Made by a program: the position numbers and the translations under genes. The notes under the pieces were generated by a model that saw nothing but the letters and a program-made list of their open reading frames with translations, was not told where the DNA came from and did not search any database. This document shows, one piece after another, positions 35,407-43,810 of a stretch of 64,000 nt of DNA (its first letter is position 1; the number at the start of each line of letters is the position of its first letter). This DNA is from UM-FILTER-40-17 sp032251335 (GTDB taxonomy: Bacteria > Bacteroidota > Bacteroidia > Flavobacteriales > Flavobacteriaceae): NCBI GenBank assembly GCA_032251335.1, contig JAVVDW010000009.1, forward strand, positions 51,226-115,225, in the 5' to 3' direction.

Positions 35407-36084
35407 CTAAGGGTTTTTAAAATAATCTATACATGTTTTGGCAACGTTTTCTACAGATGGCGAAGCGGCAACTTGTATCGAACGTGTCAAAGTTTTTAAT
35501 TCGGCTGCGGTGGTTTGTCCAATACAAAAACAAACGGAATTACCCAAGGTATTTTTTAAGAGATAACTCTTTACGCCCGAGGGGCTAAAAAACAAAATAC
35601 CATCAGGTTGTGGAGACATCTTTATCGGCTGAGGCAAGGTCTCGTACACAACAATTTCTGCGTTTAAAACTCCTTTTTTTCGGAGATATTCCGGCAACAC
35701 ATCGCGACGTAAATTTCCGGAGAAAAAAGTAAATTTTCTGTCCAAATACATCTTGTCTATAATCTGCACGAGTGATTCCGCATCGGGTGCGTCGGCGACA
35801 ACCTTAGCTCCATATTTTTCTAGTGTTTTTCGGGTTTGCAAACCTACACAAAAACAAGTTTTTTCCTCAAAGTAGTTGGCGTCTATTTTGACGATGGCTT
35901 TCAGTGCATTTTGGCTGCTTATCACGATATGCTGAGGGGCATCGGGCAGTTTGGGCTGTAAATAATTAAAACGGAGAAAATCGGAATCTTGCAAACGGAT
36001 TTCTGCCTCTGTAAAAAGATGGTGAATCGATTTGGGGAGTTTTTTGGTACTTACGATAAATGGATTTGAACCGCGGCCTTTCAT
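35407..36084 (-). CDS. hemD: Uroporphyrinogen-III synthase
   Basis: HemD closes hydroxymethylbilane to uroporphyrinogen III with inversion of ring D. The 225-residue protein has the low sequence conservation typical of HemD. Identity rests on the segments VISSQNALKAIVK, CVGLQTRKTLEKYGAKVV, FFSPSGVKSYL and CIGQTTAAEL, and on its place between trkA and hemE. The ATG at 36084 shares one base with the trkA stop (TGATG); a TTG three bases upstream is a weaker choice. Confidence 0.92.
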   Translation of the reverse strand: MKGRGSNPFIVSTKKLPKSIHHLFTEAEIRLQDSDFLRFNYLQPKLPDAPQHIVISSQNALKAIVKIDANYFEEKTCFCVGLQTRKTLEKYGAKVVADAPDAESLVQIIDKMYLDRKFTFFSGNLRRDVLPEYLRKKGVLNAEIVVYETLPQPIKMSPQPDGILFFSPSGVKSYLLKNTLGNSVCFCIGQTTAAELKTLTRSIQVAASPSVENVAKTCIDYFKNP

Positions 36085-36770
36085 CAATAATTTTCGAGTA
36101 AATTAGATATGTCTTTATTCAATCCGAAAACGACCAAAACATCGCCTTCTTCGATTTTAGTATCGCGTGTGGGCAAGCCAATCACTTCGTTGGACACCAT
36201 TTTGCTGCCGATGAGGTTGGTTTTCTCTCTTCTACGGATAATGGTGATGATGTTGAGTCGGTGGGTTTCTCTGAATCGAACTTCTTCTATAGTTTTTCCC
36301 AGAAATTCTTTTTGCGCTTTAATCTCCGAAATAGAATAGTTGGTATCTATTTCAAAATTTTCTACAACTTTCTTAAAGTTGATTTTATTGGTCAACCGCT
36401 CTGCAGCTTCTTGCTCGGGATGTACAATTTTTTCAATGCCCATGGCCTGAAGTACCGTGTCGTGAATCGGGGAAAGTGAACGGCTAATGACAACCGCTTT
36501 AGAGAGTTTTTTGATGATGGCAGTGGTGATGATGGCGGCACCTTCGTTTTCGCCTATGGCTACAACTACCATATCTGCCTCTTTTATGGGCAGTGCTCTG
36601 TAGGCGAGTTCGTTGGTAGAATCCATACAAATAGCATGTGAAATCTTTTCTTTGACCAGGTTCACTTTGTCCATATTGAGATCGACCCCAATGACCTCAT
36701 TGCCGGTTTCGGTGAGGTTTAGTGCCAAAGGCGTTCCGAAATTACCCAAACCAAAAATGATGATTTTCAT
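36084..36770 (-). CDS. Potassium uptake regulatory protein, TrkA/KtrA type
   Basis: A 228-residue cytoplasmic RCK protein that gates a Trk/Ktr potassium channel subunit. The NAD(H)-binding motif GLGNFG is at 7-12 and an acidic strand end GVDLN follows. A C-terminal TrkA_C domain starts at about 140. One RCK unit only, so it is the KtrA-like short form rather than the tandem E. coli TrkA. It lies 11 bp after trkH and overlaps hemD by one base. Confidence 0.92.
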   Translation of the reverse strand: MKIIIFGLGNFGTPLALNLTETGNEVIGVDLNMDKVNLVKEKISHAICMDSTNELAYRALPIKEADMVVVAIGENEGAAIITTAIIKKLSKAVVISRSLSPIHDTVLQAMGIEKIVHPEQEAAERLTNKINFKKVVENFEIDTNYSISEIKAQKEFLGKTIEEVRFRETHRLNIITIIRRREKTNLIGSKMVSNEVIGLPTRDTKIEEGDVLVVFGLNKDISNLLENY

Positions 36771-36781
36771 AGTTTTTCAGT

Positions 36782-38518
36782 TTAATTGATAAAAATATTT
36801 TCCTGAGGATATTTGTAAAATTTTGTTTGAATGCGTCGCATCATCCCGAAGAGCAAGTTAAGTGTCCCGATTCGGCCCACAAACATCACCACGATAATCA
36901 CATACCTGCTTTCTACACTCAAATTGGGTGTCAGTCCGAGGCTTAAACCCACCGTGCTGTAGGCAGAAAAACACTCGAAAACCACGTCAATCAACCGGGC
37001 ACCCGGCTCAAAAAAGAGGAGGAGTAAAATGGCCGCACCAATCGTAATTAGAGATACTACGACAATGGCAAAAGCGCGGTTTACGGTTCCGCTCGATACT
37101 TCTCTTGTGCCGAGTTCGATGTGATTTTTTCCTCTGGCTATCGAAAATACATTGAGCGTAGCAATGGCAAAGGTAGTGGTTTTGATACCGCCACCTGTAG
37201 AGCCCGGTGAAGCACCAATCCACATCAATAGAATTACAAAAAGTAGCGACGGCATAGCCATCTGAGAAAAATCAATGGTGTTGAAACCGGCTGTTCGGGG
37301 CGTAACGGCGTTAAACATAGCGGTTGTAAATTTCCCAAACAAGGTTAGGTGTTCAGACAGCGTATGAGACCATTCTGAAAAAAGCAAGAAAACAGCGGAA
37401 AACGACAAGAGGATTGCTGTGGTGTAAATGACGATTTTGGTATTGAGCGTAATGATACGTGTAGGACGAAAGGCTTTGTGTTCAACAAATTGTTTTTTGA
37501 AAAATTCCTTAGCGTAGGTAAAATAGTTGAAAACAATATTATATCCTAAACCGCCCAAAATAATCAGGATGATGATGCCCCATTGGAAGGCGTAATCAAA
37601 GCGAAGCAAACTGTCGCCAAGCCCGGAAGACATGGTTGAAAATCCGGCGTTACAGAAGGCAGAAACTGCATGAAAAATGGAGAAGAAAAGCCGATCGTCA
37701 ACAGGAATGTTTTCTACTGTAAAAAAGATATAAACCGCCCCTATTGCTTCCAAACTCAGGGTAAATACGACAATTCTCATTCCCATATATAAGGCGTCTT
37801 GCAGTTCGGAAGAAGTAAAATCCTTGACGTATAATTCTTCTCTAAACGAAGTGCTGCCCTTGAAAAAAAACGAAAAGAAAGAGGTAAATGTCAAAATTCC
37901 GATACCGCCCAATTGAAACAGGATAAGTATGATGGTTTGCCCCAAAAAAGTGAAGTCGTTGGCAGTGTCGAGTACAATGAGCCCTGTCACACACACAGCG
38001 CTTGTTGCGGTAAACAGTGCATCTACAAACGAAATGCCTGAAACGGTGGCTTTGGGTAGCATCAGCAAAAAAGCTCCGATGAGTGCAATAGAAGCAAAAC
38101 TTCCGACAAAGAGGATGGTTGGATTGGTATATCGGCTGTAAATATGCCTCACAAAAACCATCATTCGAATAATAAAATAGGCAAACAAACCACCGTTGAG
38201 CAAGGGTTTTACTTTTTGAAAAATATCTTTAAAACTCAAATCAATATGGATGAAAAACAATACCACCACCCCCGACAATACAGCCAATAGTAAGAGCATG
38301 TTTACCAAGATGGTTTTCCGGTACGCAGGCCTGGATTTGAAAAGGAAATATTTGGAAATATTGAAACCTAAAATTAGGACAAACAGACTTAATAAGCCTA
38401 TCATTTTATAGGGCTTATAAACTTCATTTACGATAAACCCAAAATCAAAAATGAGGAAAAACAATATAAAAAAATCAATAAAACCGTAAATGGCTCTAAA
38501 GCGTTTCAGATTTTTCAT
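36782..38518 (-). CDS. Trk/Ktr-type potassium transporter membrane subunit
   Basis: The 578-residue membrane protein forms the K+ path partnered by the RCK protein downstream. Many hydrophobic segments are present. Selectivity-filter-like loops include FTATSAVCVTGLIVLD, AVSAFCNAGFSTM, NAVTPRTAGFNTIDF and FSAYSTVGLSLGL, each with the conserved glycine of TrkH/KtrB. The N-terminal part has about four extra spans before the core. It is located inside the heme gene cluster between hemC and hemD, 28 bp after hemC. Confidence 0.94.
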   Translation of the reverse strand: MKNLKRFRAIYGFIDFFILFFLIFDFGFIVNEVYKPYKMIGLLSLFVLILGFNISKYFLFKSRPAYRKTILVNMLLLLAVLSGVVVLFFIHIDLSFKDIFQKVKPLLNGGLFAYFIIRMMVFVRHIYSRYTNPTILFVGSFASIALIGAFLLMLPKATVSGISFVDALFTATSAVCVTGLIVLDTANDFTFLGQTIILILFQLGGIGILTFTSFFSFFFKGSTSFREELYVKDFTSSELQDALYMGMRIVVFTLSLEAIGAVYIFFTVENIPVDDRLFFSIFHAVSAFCNAGFSTMSSGLGDSLLRFDYAFQWGIIILIILGGLGYNIVFNYFTYAKEFFKKQFVEHKAFRPTRIITLNTKIVIYTTAILLSFSAVFLLFSEWSHTLSEHLTLFGKFTTAMFNAVTPRTAGFNTIDFSQMAMPSLLFVILLMWIGASPGSTGGGIKTTTFAIATLNVFSIARGKNHIELGTREVSSGTVNRAFAIVVVSLITIGAAILLLLFFEPGARLIDVVFECFSAYSTVGLSLGLTPNLSVESRYVIIVVMFVGRIGTLNLLFGMMRRIQTKFYKYPQENIFIN

Positions 38519-38546
38519 GTGGGTTTTTCAAGAATAAAGTATAAAA

Positions 38547-39479
38547 CTACTCATTTTTTTTGAGTTGCGCTTCAATTTCTTTAAGCAAAGAAACACCGCC
38601 TTTATCTCTAATCTCTTTAGCCGCTTGGATGCCTAAGTCTTGAAAGTCCTGTAGAGAGGCTTTTAGGGTGTGGGTGATTTTTTGTTTCCCGTCTAGTGAA
38701 AACAATGCGCCTTCAAAGTGTATGGCATCGCCTTGCTGTTTTGCCAATGCGCCAATAGGAGCAGTACATCCGCCTTCTAGTGTTTGTAAAAAACTTCTTT
38801 CAATATGAGCAGCTACAGCCGCTTCTCGATTGTTTATCTGTGCGGTGAGTTCGATCAGTTCTTTGTCGTCTTTCCTGCCGGCAACCATCACAATGCCTTG
38901 TGCCGGCGCGGGCAACATCCAGTGTAATACTTGATGCTTATCGGCTAATAATTCGATACGTTGCAGTCCGGCTTTGGCAAAAATAGCGCCCTGCCAAGGG
39001 TTTTCGGAAAGTTTACGGAGCCTGGTATTCACATTTCCTCTCAAATTCACAATGTGATGGTTGGGATATTTGTGCAACCATTGCGCTTTTCTTCGCAGGC
39101 TTCCGGTTGCGATGGTCATGCTTACAGTTGTGTCTTTTGGAAAAGGTTTGTTTGGTGGGGTGATTAAAACGTCTTCATAGGCGGCTCTTTCTAACACAGC
39201 CATTTGCATTAAGCCGTTTGGCAATTTCGTAGGGACGTCTTTCATGGAATGTACGGCCAAATCGATTCGACCTTCGAGCAATGCAAGATCTAAATTTTTG
39301 GTAAAAATGCCGGTAATGCCCATTTCATAAAGCGGCTGGGTCAACTCTATGTCGCCGGATGAAGTTATGGGAACTATGCTGACTTTTTGCCCCAAACTTT
39401 CCAACAGCGAGGCTACTGTATTTGCCTGCCACATGGCGAGCGGACTTTCCCGCGTACCAATTTTAATAATTCTTTTCAT
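38547..39479 (-). CDS. hemC: Porphobilinogen deaminase (hydroxymethylbilane synthase)
   Basis: HemC polymerises four porphobilinogens into hydroxymethylbilane. The start at 39479 gives MKRIIKIGTRESPLAMWQA, the family opening; the frame extends upstream inside hemA without conserved sequence. The dipyrromethane cofactor cysteine is Cys238 in LEGGCTAPIGA. Length is 310 residues. It overlaps the hemA 3' end by 17 bp. Confidence 0.96.
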   Translation of the reverse strand: MKRIIKIGTRESPLAMWQANTVASLLESLGQKVSIVPITSSGDIELTQPLYEMGITGIFTKNLDLALLEGRIDLAVHSMKDVPTKLPNGLMQMAVLERAAYEDVLITPPNKPFPKDTTVSMTIATGSLRRKAQWLHKYPNHHIVNLRGNVNTRLRKLSENPWQGAIFAKAGLQRIELLADKHQVLHWMLPAPAQGIVMVAGRKDDKELIELTAQINNREAAVAAHIERSFLQTLEGGCTAPIGALAKQQGDAIHFEGALFSLDGKQKITHTLKASLQDFQDLGIQAAKEIRDKGGVSLLKEIEAQLKKNE

Positions 39480-40734
39480 GCTTTTTGACTTCATTTTCCA
39501 ATGCAAAGATACTTTGGATAAATGAAACATGATCGTCAAACTCCTGTGGATGTGTTTTTAGATGATTGGCGAAGAGTGTTGTGATTTTTTGTACGAGTCT
39601 TCCGGCGATTGCCTCTGCCTGATCCTGATTGAATTGTTCTGTTTTTTTGCTTTGATAATCCAACTCACCATTTTTAATCTCCTCGAGCTTGCTTTTGAGT
39701 GCTTTGATGGTAGGAGCAAATTTTCTGGCCTCTACCCATTCTTCAAAATCGCCTTGTATGTCGGCTATTATCGCTCGGGCATCCGGCAAAAAAGACTTGC
39801 GCATTTCGAGGGTTTCGTCTGTCATTTTAGACAAAGCATCCATATGAATTAAGGTGACATTCTGCATGTCGCCTACAACCGGATTTACATTTCTGGGAAT
39901 GGACAGATCCAAAATCAAAATAGGCTGGTTCGGGTTGATATCATCTGGGTTGATGGTAGGTTGGTTGGCTCCGGTAGCCACAATCAGCACATTAGCATCG
40001 GTGGTTTCTTGGCGAAGATCTGAGACGTCTTTAACAATCAAATTGAATTTTCCGGCAAGTTTTTCGGCTTTTTCTTTGGTGCGATTAATCAGTGTAATGG
40101 CATTTCCGGCCGTGTGTTTTACCAGGTTTTCACAAGTGTTACGCCCAATTTTACCGGTGCCGTAAAGCACTATTTTATTGTACTGATCGGGAATATTATG
40201 CAAAATGTATTTTACCGCTGCAAAAGCTACGGAAGTGGCTCCCGAACTCAATCCGGTTTCAGATTTTATCTTCTTGCTGGCTTGAATGGCTGCGTTGACC
40301 ATGCGCTCCAAATAGGCGTCTGTAAGCCCGTGTTGGCGTGCTTCCAGAAAACTGTTTTTGATTTGACCTATAATTTCAAAATCGCCGAGTATTTGGCTTT
40401 CCAAACCTGTGGCAACATTGAAGAAGTGCGATATGGCTTCGTGGTTTTTATAAACAAAACCTACTTTTTGGAAATCCTCCACATCGCCATTGGTATGATC
40501 GCAAAGGAGTTTGATTAATTTAAAGGGGTGTTCTGCAAATCCGTAAATTTCTGTGCGGTTGCAGGTAGATATGGTAAGGAGACAATCTGTACCCTCTGCT
40601 AAGGCTTGGTTGTACAATGCGATACGTGCATCTTCAGTCAAGCTAAACTTCCCTCTAATTTGGGCGTCTGCTTTCTGATAACTAAGACCTATAACGTAAA
40701 AATATTTTCCTCTAGTTAGTTTGAAATTTTCCAT
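39463..40734 (-). CDS. hemA: Glutamyl-tRNA reductase
   Basis: HemA reduces glutamyl-tRNA to glutamate-1-semialdehyde, the first step of the C5 tetrapyrrole route. The 423-residue protein has the catalytic cysteine Cys58 in ISTCNRTEIYG, GLESQILGDFEIIGQIK and the NADPH-binding region LYGTGKIGRNTCENL. I chose the ATG at 40734 (MENFKLTRGKYFYVIGLSY) over one 27 bp upstream because it fits the family N-terminus. It heads the hem cluster and is divergent from an AraC-type regulator. Confidence 0.95.
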   Translation of the reverse strand: MENFKLTRGKYFYVIGLSYQKADAQIRGKFSLTEDARIALYNQALAEGTDCLLTISTCNRTEIYGFAEHPFKLIKLLCDHTNGDVEDFQKVGFVYKNHEAISHFFNVATGLESQILGDFEIIGQIKNSFLEARQHGLTDAYLERMVNAAIQASKKIKSETGLSSGATSVAFAAVKYILHNIPDQYNKIVLYGTGKIGRNTCENLVKHTAGNAITLINRTKEKAEKLAGKFNLIVKDVSDLRQETTDANVLIVATGANQPTINPDDINPNQPILILDLSIPRNVNPVVGDMQNVTLIHMDALSKMTDETLEMRKSFLPDARAIIADIQGDFEEWVEARKFAPTIKALKSKLEEIKNGELDYQSKKTEQFNQDQAEAIAGRLVQKITTLFANHLKTHPQEFDDHVSFIQSIFALENEVKKHEKNY

Positions 40735-40760
40735 CTGTACATTTGACTCAGGTTCTCCCA

Positions 40761-40768
40761 CAAAATTA
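40761..40768 (-). promoter_or_regulatory. Promoter -7 box of the hemA operon
   Basis: The minus strand reads TAATTTTG (TAnnTTTG match), 26 bp upstream of the hemA ATG at 40734. It lies in the 200-bp divergent region shared with the AraC-type regulator. Confidence 0.45.
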
Positions 40769-40842
40769 CGTTAGATAAGCTTGAAAGAGTATCGCAAGCG
40801 GTTCGTTTAAAAATTAAGCTGTATTTTGGTTTTATTTAACAG

Positions 40843-40871
40843 TTGTAAATCAATATAATATAGTATTTTCG
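40843..40871 (+). promoter_or_regulatory. Promoter of the AraC-type regulator
   Basis: TTG (40843-40845) is followed after 18 bp by TATTTTCG (40864-40871), one mismatch from TAnnTTTG and at suitable spacing. A short AGGG/CCCT inverted repeat (40882-40885 with 40893-40896) lies just downstream. Confidence 0.45.
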
Positions 40872-40934
40872 TATCAGAATAAGGGTTTTAATCCCTATTA
40901 GTTTATATATAGAATAAATAAAGATAAATAAAAA

Positions 40935-41840
40935 ATGCCCAATTCGAACCTAAAAAGTGTCGCTGAAAGTCCCTCCATGCTGTTTAATATAGAGGAAGGT
41001 TTCCAGCTTATTTTGATTTCTCACGATAAAGATCAAGCTGTTCATTGGCAAAAACAAGTGCTGCCGGAGTGTATTCAATTCCACTTTTGTATGACCGGAA
41101 GTGCCAAATTTACTTTTAATGCGCGGGGCTATAATATGGCACTCGGTGCCGAAAAGGCGCTTTTGTTATACAATCCGGACAAGGAGTTGCCCATCGATTT
41201 GCTGATTGAACCCAAAACTAAAATTCTAACGCTGCTCATTTCCATTGAAAAATTTCATGCACTTTTTACAAACGAGGCGCATTATATTCCGTTTCTAAGT
41301 CCGGAAAATCTCAACAAAAAGTATTATAGCGAGCACCCGATTGCACCGGCTCTATATATCATCATCAACCAAATATTCCGGCTAGATCCGAACAACACAG
41401 CACAAAACCTCTTTTACAAAGCAAAAGCTTACGAATTGCTGAGCCTGTATTTTTCAAAAACAGAAGAGACAGACACCCAGCGATGTCCTTTTTTGGTTGA
41501 TGAAGATAACGTTCAAAAAATCAGAAAAGCCAAAGATTTGGTGATAGCTAATATGACAGATCCGCCCGGTCTAGAAGAACTGGCAGATGCTGTAGGGTTG
41601 AGTTTAAAAAAGCTCAAAACCGGCTTTAAGCAAGTCTATGGCGACAGTGTATTTAATTTCTTGTTAGACTACAAACTTCAATACGCACGCAAATTGCTAG
41701 ATACCCAAGATTTTATGATTCACGAAGTGGGGCAACAGGTGGGATATTCAAGTCCAAGTCATTTTATCGAGGCTTTTCGCAAGAAATTTGGCATCACACC
41801 AAAAAAATACGTACAAGGAAAGACTGAATTTTTCAAATAA
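40935..41840 (+). CDS. AraC-family transcriptional regulator divergent from hemA
   Basis: A 301-residue DNA-binding regulator. The N-terminal part (about 1-175) has no cupin signature I can name and probably senses a ligand or protein. The C-terminal 100 residues hold two helix-turn-helix motifs: LEELADAVGLSLKKLKTGFKQVYGDS and IHEVGQQVGYSSPSHFIEAFRKKFGITPKKY. The linker contains Cys184-Pro185 in QRCPFLVDEDN, the core of a heme regulatory motif in some proteins. Its place divergent from hemA suggests control of heme genes, which is an inference. Confidence 0.9.
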   Translation: MPNSNLKSVAESPSMLFNIEEGFQLILISHDKDQAVHWQKQVLPECIQFHFCMTGSAKFTFNARGYNMALGAEKALLLYNPDKELPIDLLIEPKTKILTLLISIEKFHALFTNEAHYIPFLSPENLNKKYYSEHPIAPALYIIINQIFRLDPNNTAQNLFYKAKAYELLSLYFSKTEETDTQRCPFLVDEDNVQKIRKAKDLVIANMTDPPGLEELADAVGLSLKKLKTGFKQVYGDSVFNFLLDYKLQYARKLLDTQDFMIHEVGQQVGYSSPSHFIEAFRKKFGITPKKYVQGKTEFFK

Positions 41841-41844
41841 AAAG

Positions 41845-42369
41845 TCAAACCTGTTCATCTAAAGTCTCGTCTTTCTGAACCGGACTGTAATTTTCTTTCC
41901 AAATATGATACGCTTCCGGGACTATTTTTTTTATGGGGTTGTACAATTGGCTCTTGGAGGTATCAAATGGCCCTTCATAGGCTATGATGCCCGAAAACCA
42001 ACTCAACACGTTGAGCAAAACACTTAGAATAAGTACCGTAGTTGCCAAATTCAAAAAAGCACCCAATATGCGGTTGAGCAAACCCAACATGATTAACTCC
42101 GCAAATTTTGTTATGAGCTTTCCTATCCAATTGACCAAAAAAACGACTAAAATAAAAATCAATATAAATGCAATCAGGTTTACGTGATTGGCCTCCCAAT
42201 CTCGCCAAGTCGTTATTTTTTCAGTCACCCAACCCGAGCCATAATACGCAACAAAAATACCTGCTACTACGGCCAATAATGAAAATATTTCTACCAAAAA
42301 ACCCCTTGTAAATCCCCTGACAAGTGCCAGAAAAAGAACAATGACAAGAATTACGTCAATTGCATTCAT
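41845..42369 (-). CDS. CvpA family membrane protein
   Basis: A 174-residue inner-membrane protein of the CvpA (colicin V production) family. The start at 42369 gives MNAIDVILVIVLFLALVRGFTRGF, the typical opening with the glycine-rich first loop. Four hydrophobic segments follow (to about residue 125), then a charged C-terminal tail. An upstream frame to 42495 is open but not conserved in character. Family function is unclear in bacteria generally. It is convergent with the AraC gene and divergent from a small unknown gene. Confidence 0.87.
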   Translation of the reverse strand: MNAIDVILVIVLFLALVRGFTRGFLVEIFSLLAVVAGIFVAYYGSGWVTEKITTWRDWEANHVNLIAFILIFILVVFLVNWIGKLITKFAELIMLGLLNRILGAFLNLATTVLILSVLLNVLSWFSGIIAYEGPFDTSKSQLYNPIKKIVPEAYHIWKENYSPVQKDETLDEQV

Positions 42370-42436
42370 CGATAAATAGTTCTTACAAATATAGCATTTG
42401 CTTTGCAATCCTAATACCTTTGCACAAAAAAGTGAG

Positions 42437-42790
42437 ATGGTTAAAGACGAAATCTTAAAAAGCAAGTGGAACGAGCTGGTAAGCAAACTTTCCAATCGTT
42501 TTTCTCAGGGAGAAAATTTAGATTTGGACGCCATTATCTTTTTGGTGGGCGTGCAGGAATTTGGCAATCCAAAGCTATCTTTTAAAAAAGACGAAAAAAT
42601 AAACCTGATGCACATCGCCATTTGCCGACTACTAGAACCCTACGGATACTACACATTCGACTATGTGGATGAAGAAGGTTGGCCACACTACCATGTGCTC
42701 GAACCCTTACCACCATTGAAAGCAGGTGAACAAGCGCTACTAATGAAAGAAGCGCTTGTGATTTATTTTACCGAAAAAAACTTTATTTAA
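42437..42790 (+). CDS. Conserved small unknown protein
   Basis: A 117-residue cytoplasmic protein, with no family I can name. I chose the ATG at 42437 (MVKDEILKSKWNELVSKLSN) since the upstream 13 codons overlap the promoter region of the cvpA gene. Conserved-looking segments are LDLDAIIFLVGVQEFGN, MHIAICRLLEPYGYYTFDYVDEEGWPHY and LPPLKAGEQALLMKEALVIYF. Similar proteins occur in Bacteroidota as hypotheticals to my memory. It is divergent from cvpA by 67 bp. Confidence 0.78.
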   Translation: MVKDEILKSKWNELVSKLSNRFSQGENLDLDAIIFLVGVQEFGNPKLSFKKDEKINLMHIAICRLLEPYGYYTFDYVDEEGWPHYHVLEPLPPLKAGEQALLMKEALVIYFTEKNFI

Positions 42791-42805
42791 ACCTCTGATT
42801 TTAAA

Positions 42806-43753
42806 CTACTCTGTAGCTTCGTTGTCTTTTTTGTCTTTCTTTTCAGAGGCTTTTTTCATCGCCTCTCCCACTTGGTTAGATGCAGAGAAGGACGCAACCA
42901 TATTGTTGAGCATATCCGAACCTGCCTGGGGTGAATTGGGCAGCAAAATCAGGTTTGAATTGGTATCCTGACCAATAGATTGCAAAGTGTCATAATGTTG
43001 GGTAACCACAATAAGCGCAGAGGCTTCCTGCGAATTGATGCCCACTTTGTTGAGCACATCTACACTTTCCACCAAACCGCGGGCAATCTCTCTTCTTTGG
43101 TCGGCAATGCCTTGTCCTTGTAGCCTTTTGCTCTCGGCTTCTGCTTTGGCTTTGGCAACAATCCGAATGCGTGAAGCTTCCGCTTCAAATTCAGCAGCGG
43201 TTTTTTCCCGATCAGCTGCGTTGATTCGGTTCATGGCATTTTTTACCTGTATGTCCGGATCAATATCCGTCACCAAGGTTTTTATGATGTCGTAACCATA
43301 GCCCATCATGGCTTCGTTGAGCTCGCTTTTAACAGCGATGGCAATATCATCTTTGCGCTCAAACACATCGTCTAATTTAAGTTTTGGCACCTCTGCCCGA
43401 ACCACGTCAAACACGTAAGAAGTAATTTGGTCGTGCGGATATTCGAGTTTGTAAAACGCATCATACGCCTTGTCTTTAATCACTACAAACTGGACCGACA
43501 CTTTTAGCTTTACAAAAACATTGTCTTTGGTCTTGGTCTCTATGATCACGTCTAATTGCTGAATTTTCAAATTTAACTTTCCGGCTATTCTGTCGAAAAC
43601 GGGTATTTTCAACTGCAAACCAGATTGTCTGATGCTTTGAAAACGCCCAAAACGTTCCACGACAGCAGCCGTTTGTTGTTTTACGATAAAGAAAGTTCCT
43701 AAAAGGAGTACAACTGCTAAAAAAATTCCGATTGGCCAAAAAATAACGCCCAT
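42806..43753 (-). CDS. SPFH/Band 7 (stomatin-like) membrane protein
   Basis: A 315-residue membrane-anchored SPFH protein of the paraslipin/QmcA type. One N-terminal span (about 5-25) precedes the SPFH domain (about 25-190), with VERFGRFQSIRQSGLQLKIPVFDRI and DTDIDPDIQVKNAMNRINAADREKTA. A coiled-coil region (about 185-240) rich in alanine and glutamate follows, and the tail is lysine-rich. Such proteins form membrane-associated oligomers. No NfeD partner gene is adjacent. It is convergent with the small unknown gene. Confidence 0.92.
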   Translation of the reverse strand: MGVIFWPIGIFLAVVLLLGTFFIVKQQTAAVVERFGRFQSIRQSGLQLKIPVFDRIAGKLNLKIQQLDVIIETKTKDNVFVKLKVSVQFVVIKDKAYDAFYKLEYPHDQITSYVFDVVRAEVPKLKLDDVFERKDDIAIAVKSELNEAMMGYGYDIIKTLVTDIDPDIQVKNAMNRINAADREKTAAEFEAEASRIRIVAKAKAEAESKRLQGQGIADQRREIARGLVESVDVLNKVGINSQEASALIVVTQHYDTLQSIGQDTNSNLILLPNSPQAGSDMLNNMVASFSASNQVGEAMKKASEKKDKKDNEATE

Positions 43754-43810
43754 AGTGTTGAGTTTTTAAGTTCGACTAAAAGTACAAAAAAGAATACTAA
43801 TTTGTGTGTA

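Noticed and set aside
36085..36087. TTG start for hemD at 36087
   Set aside because: The ATG at 36084, which shares a base with the trkA stop, is the better choice.
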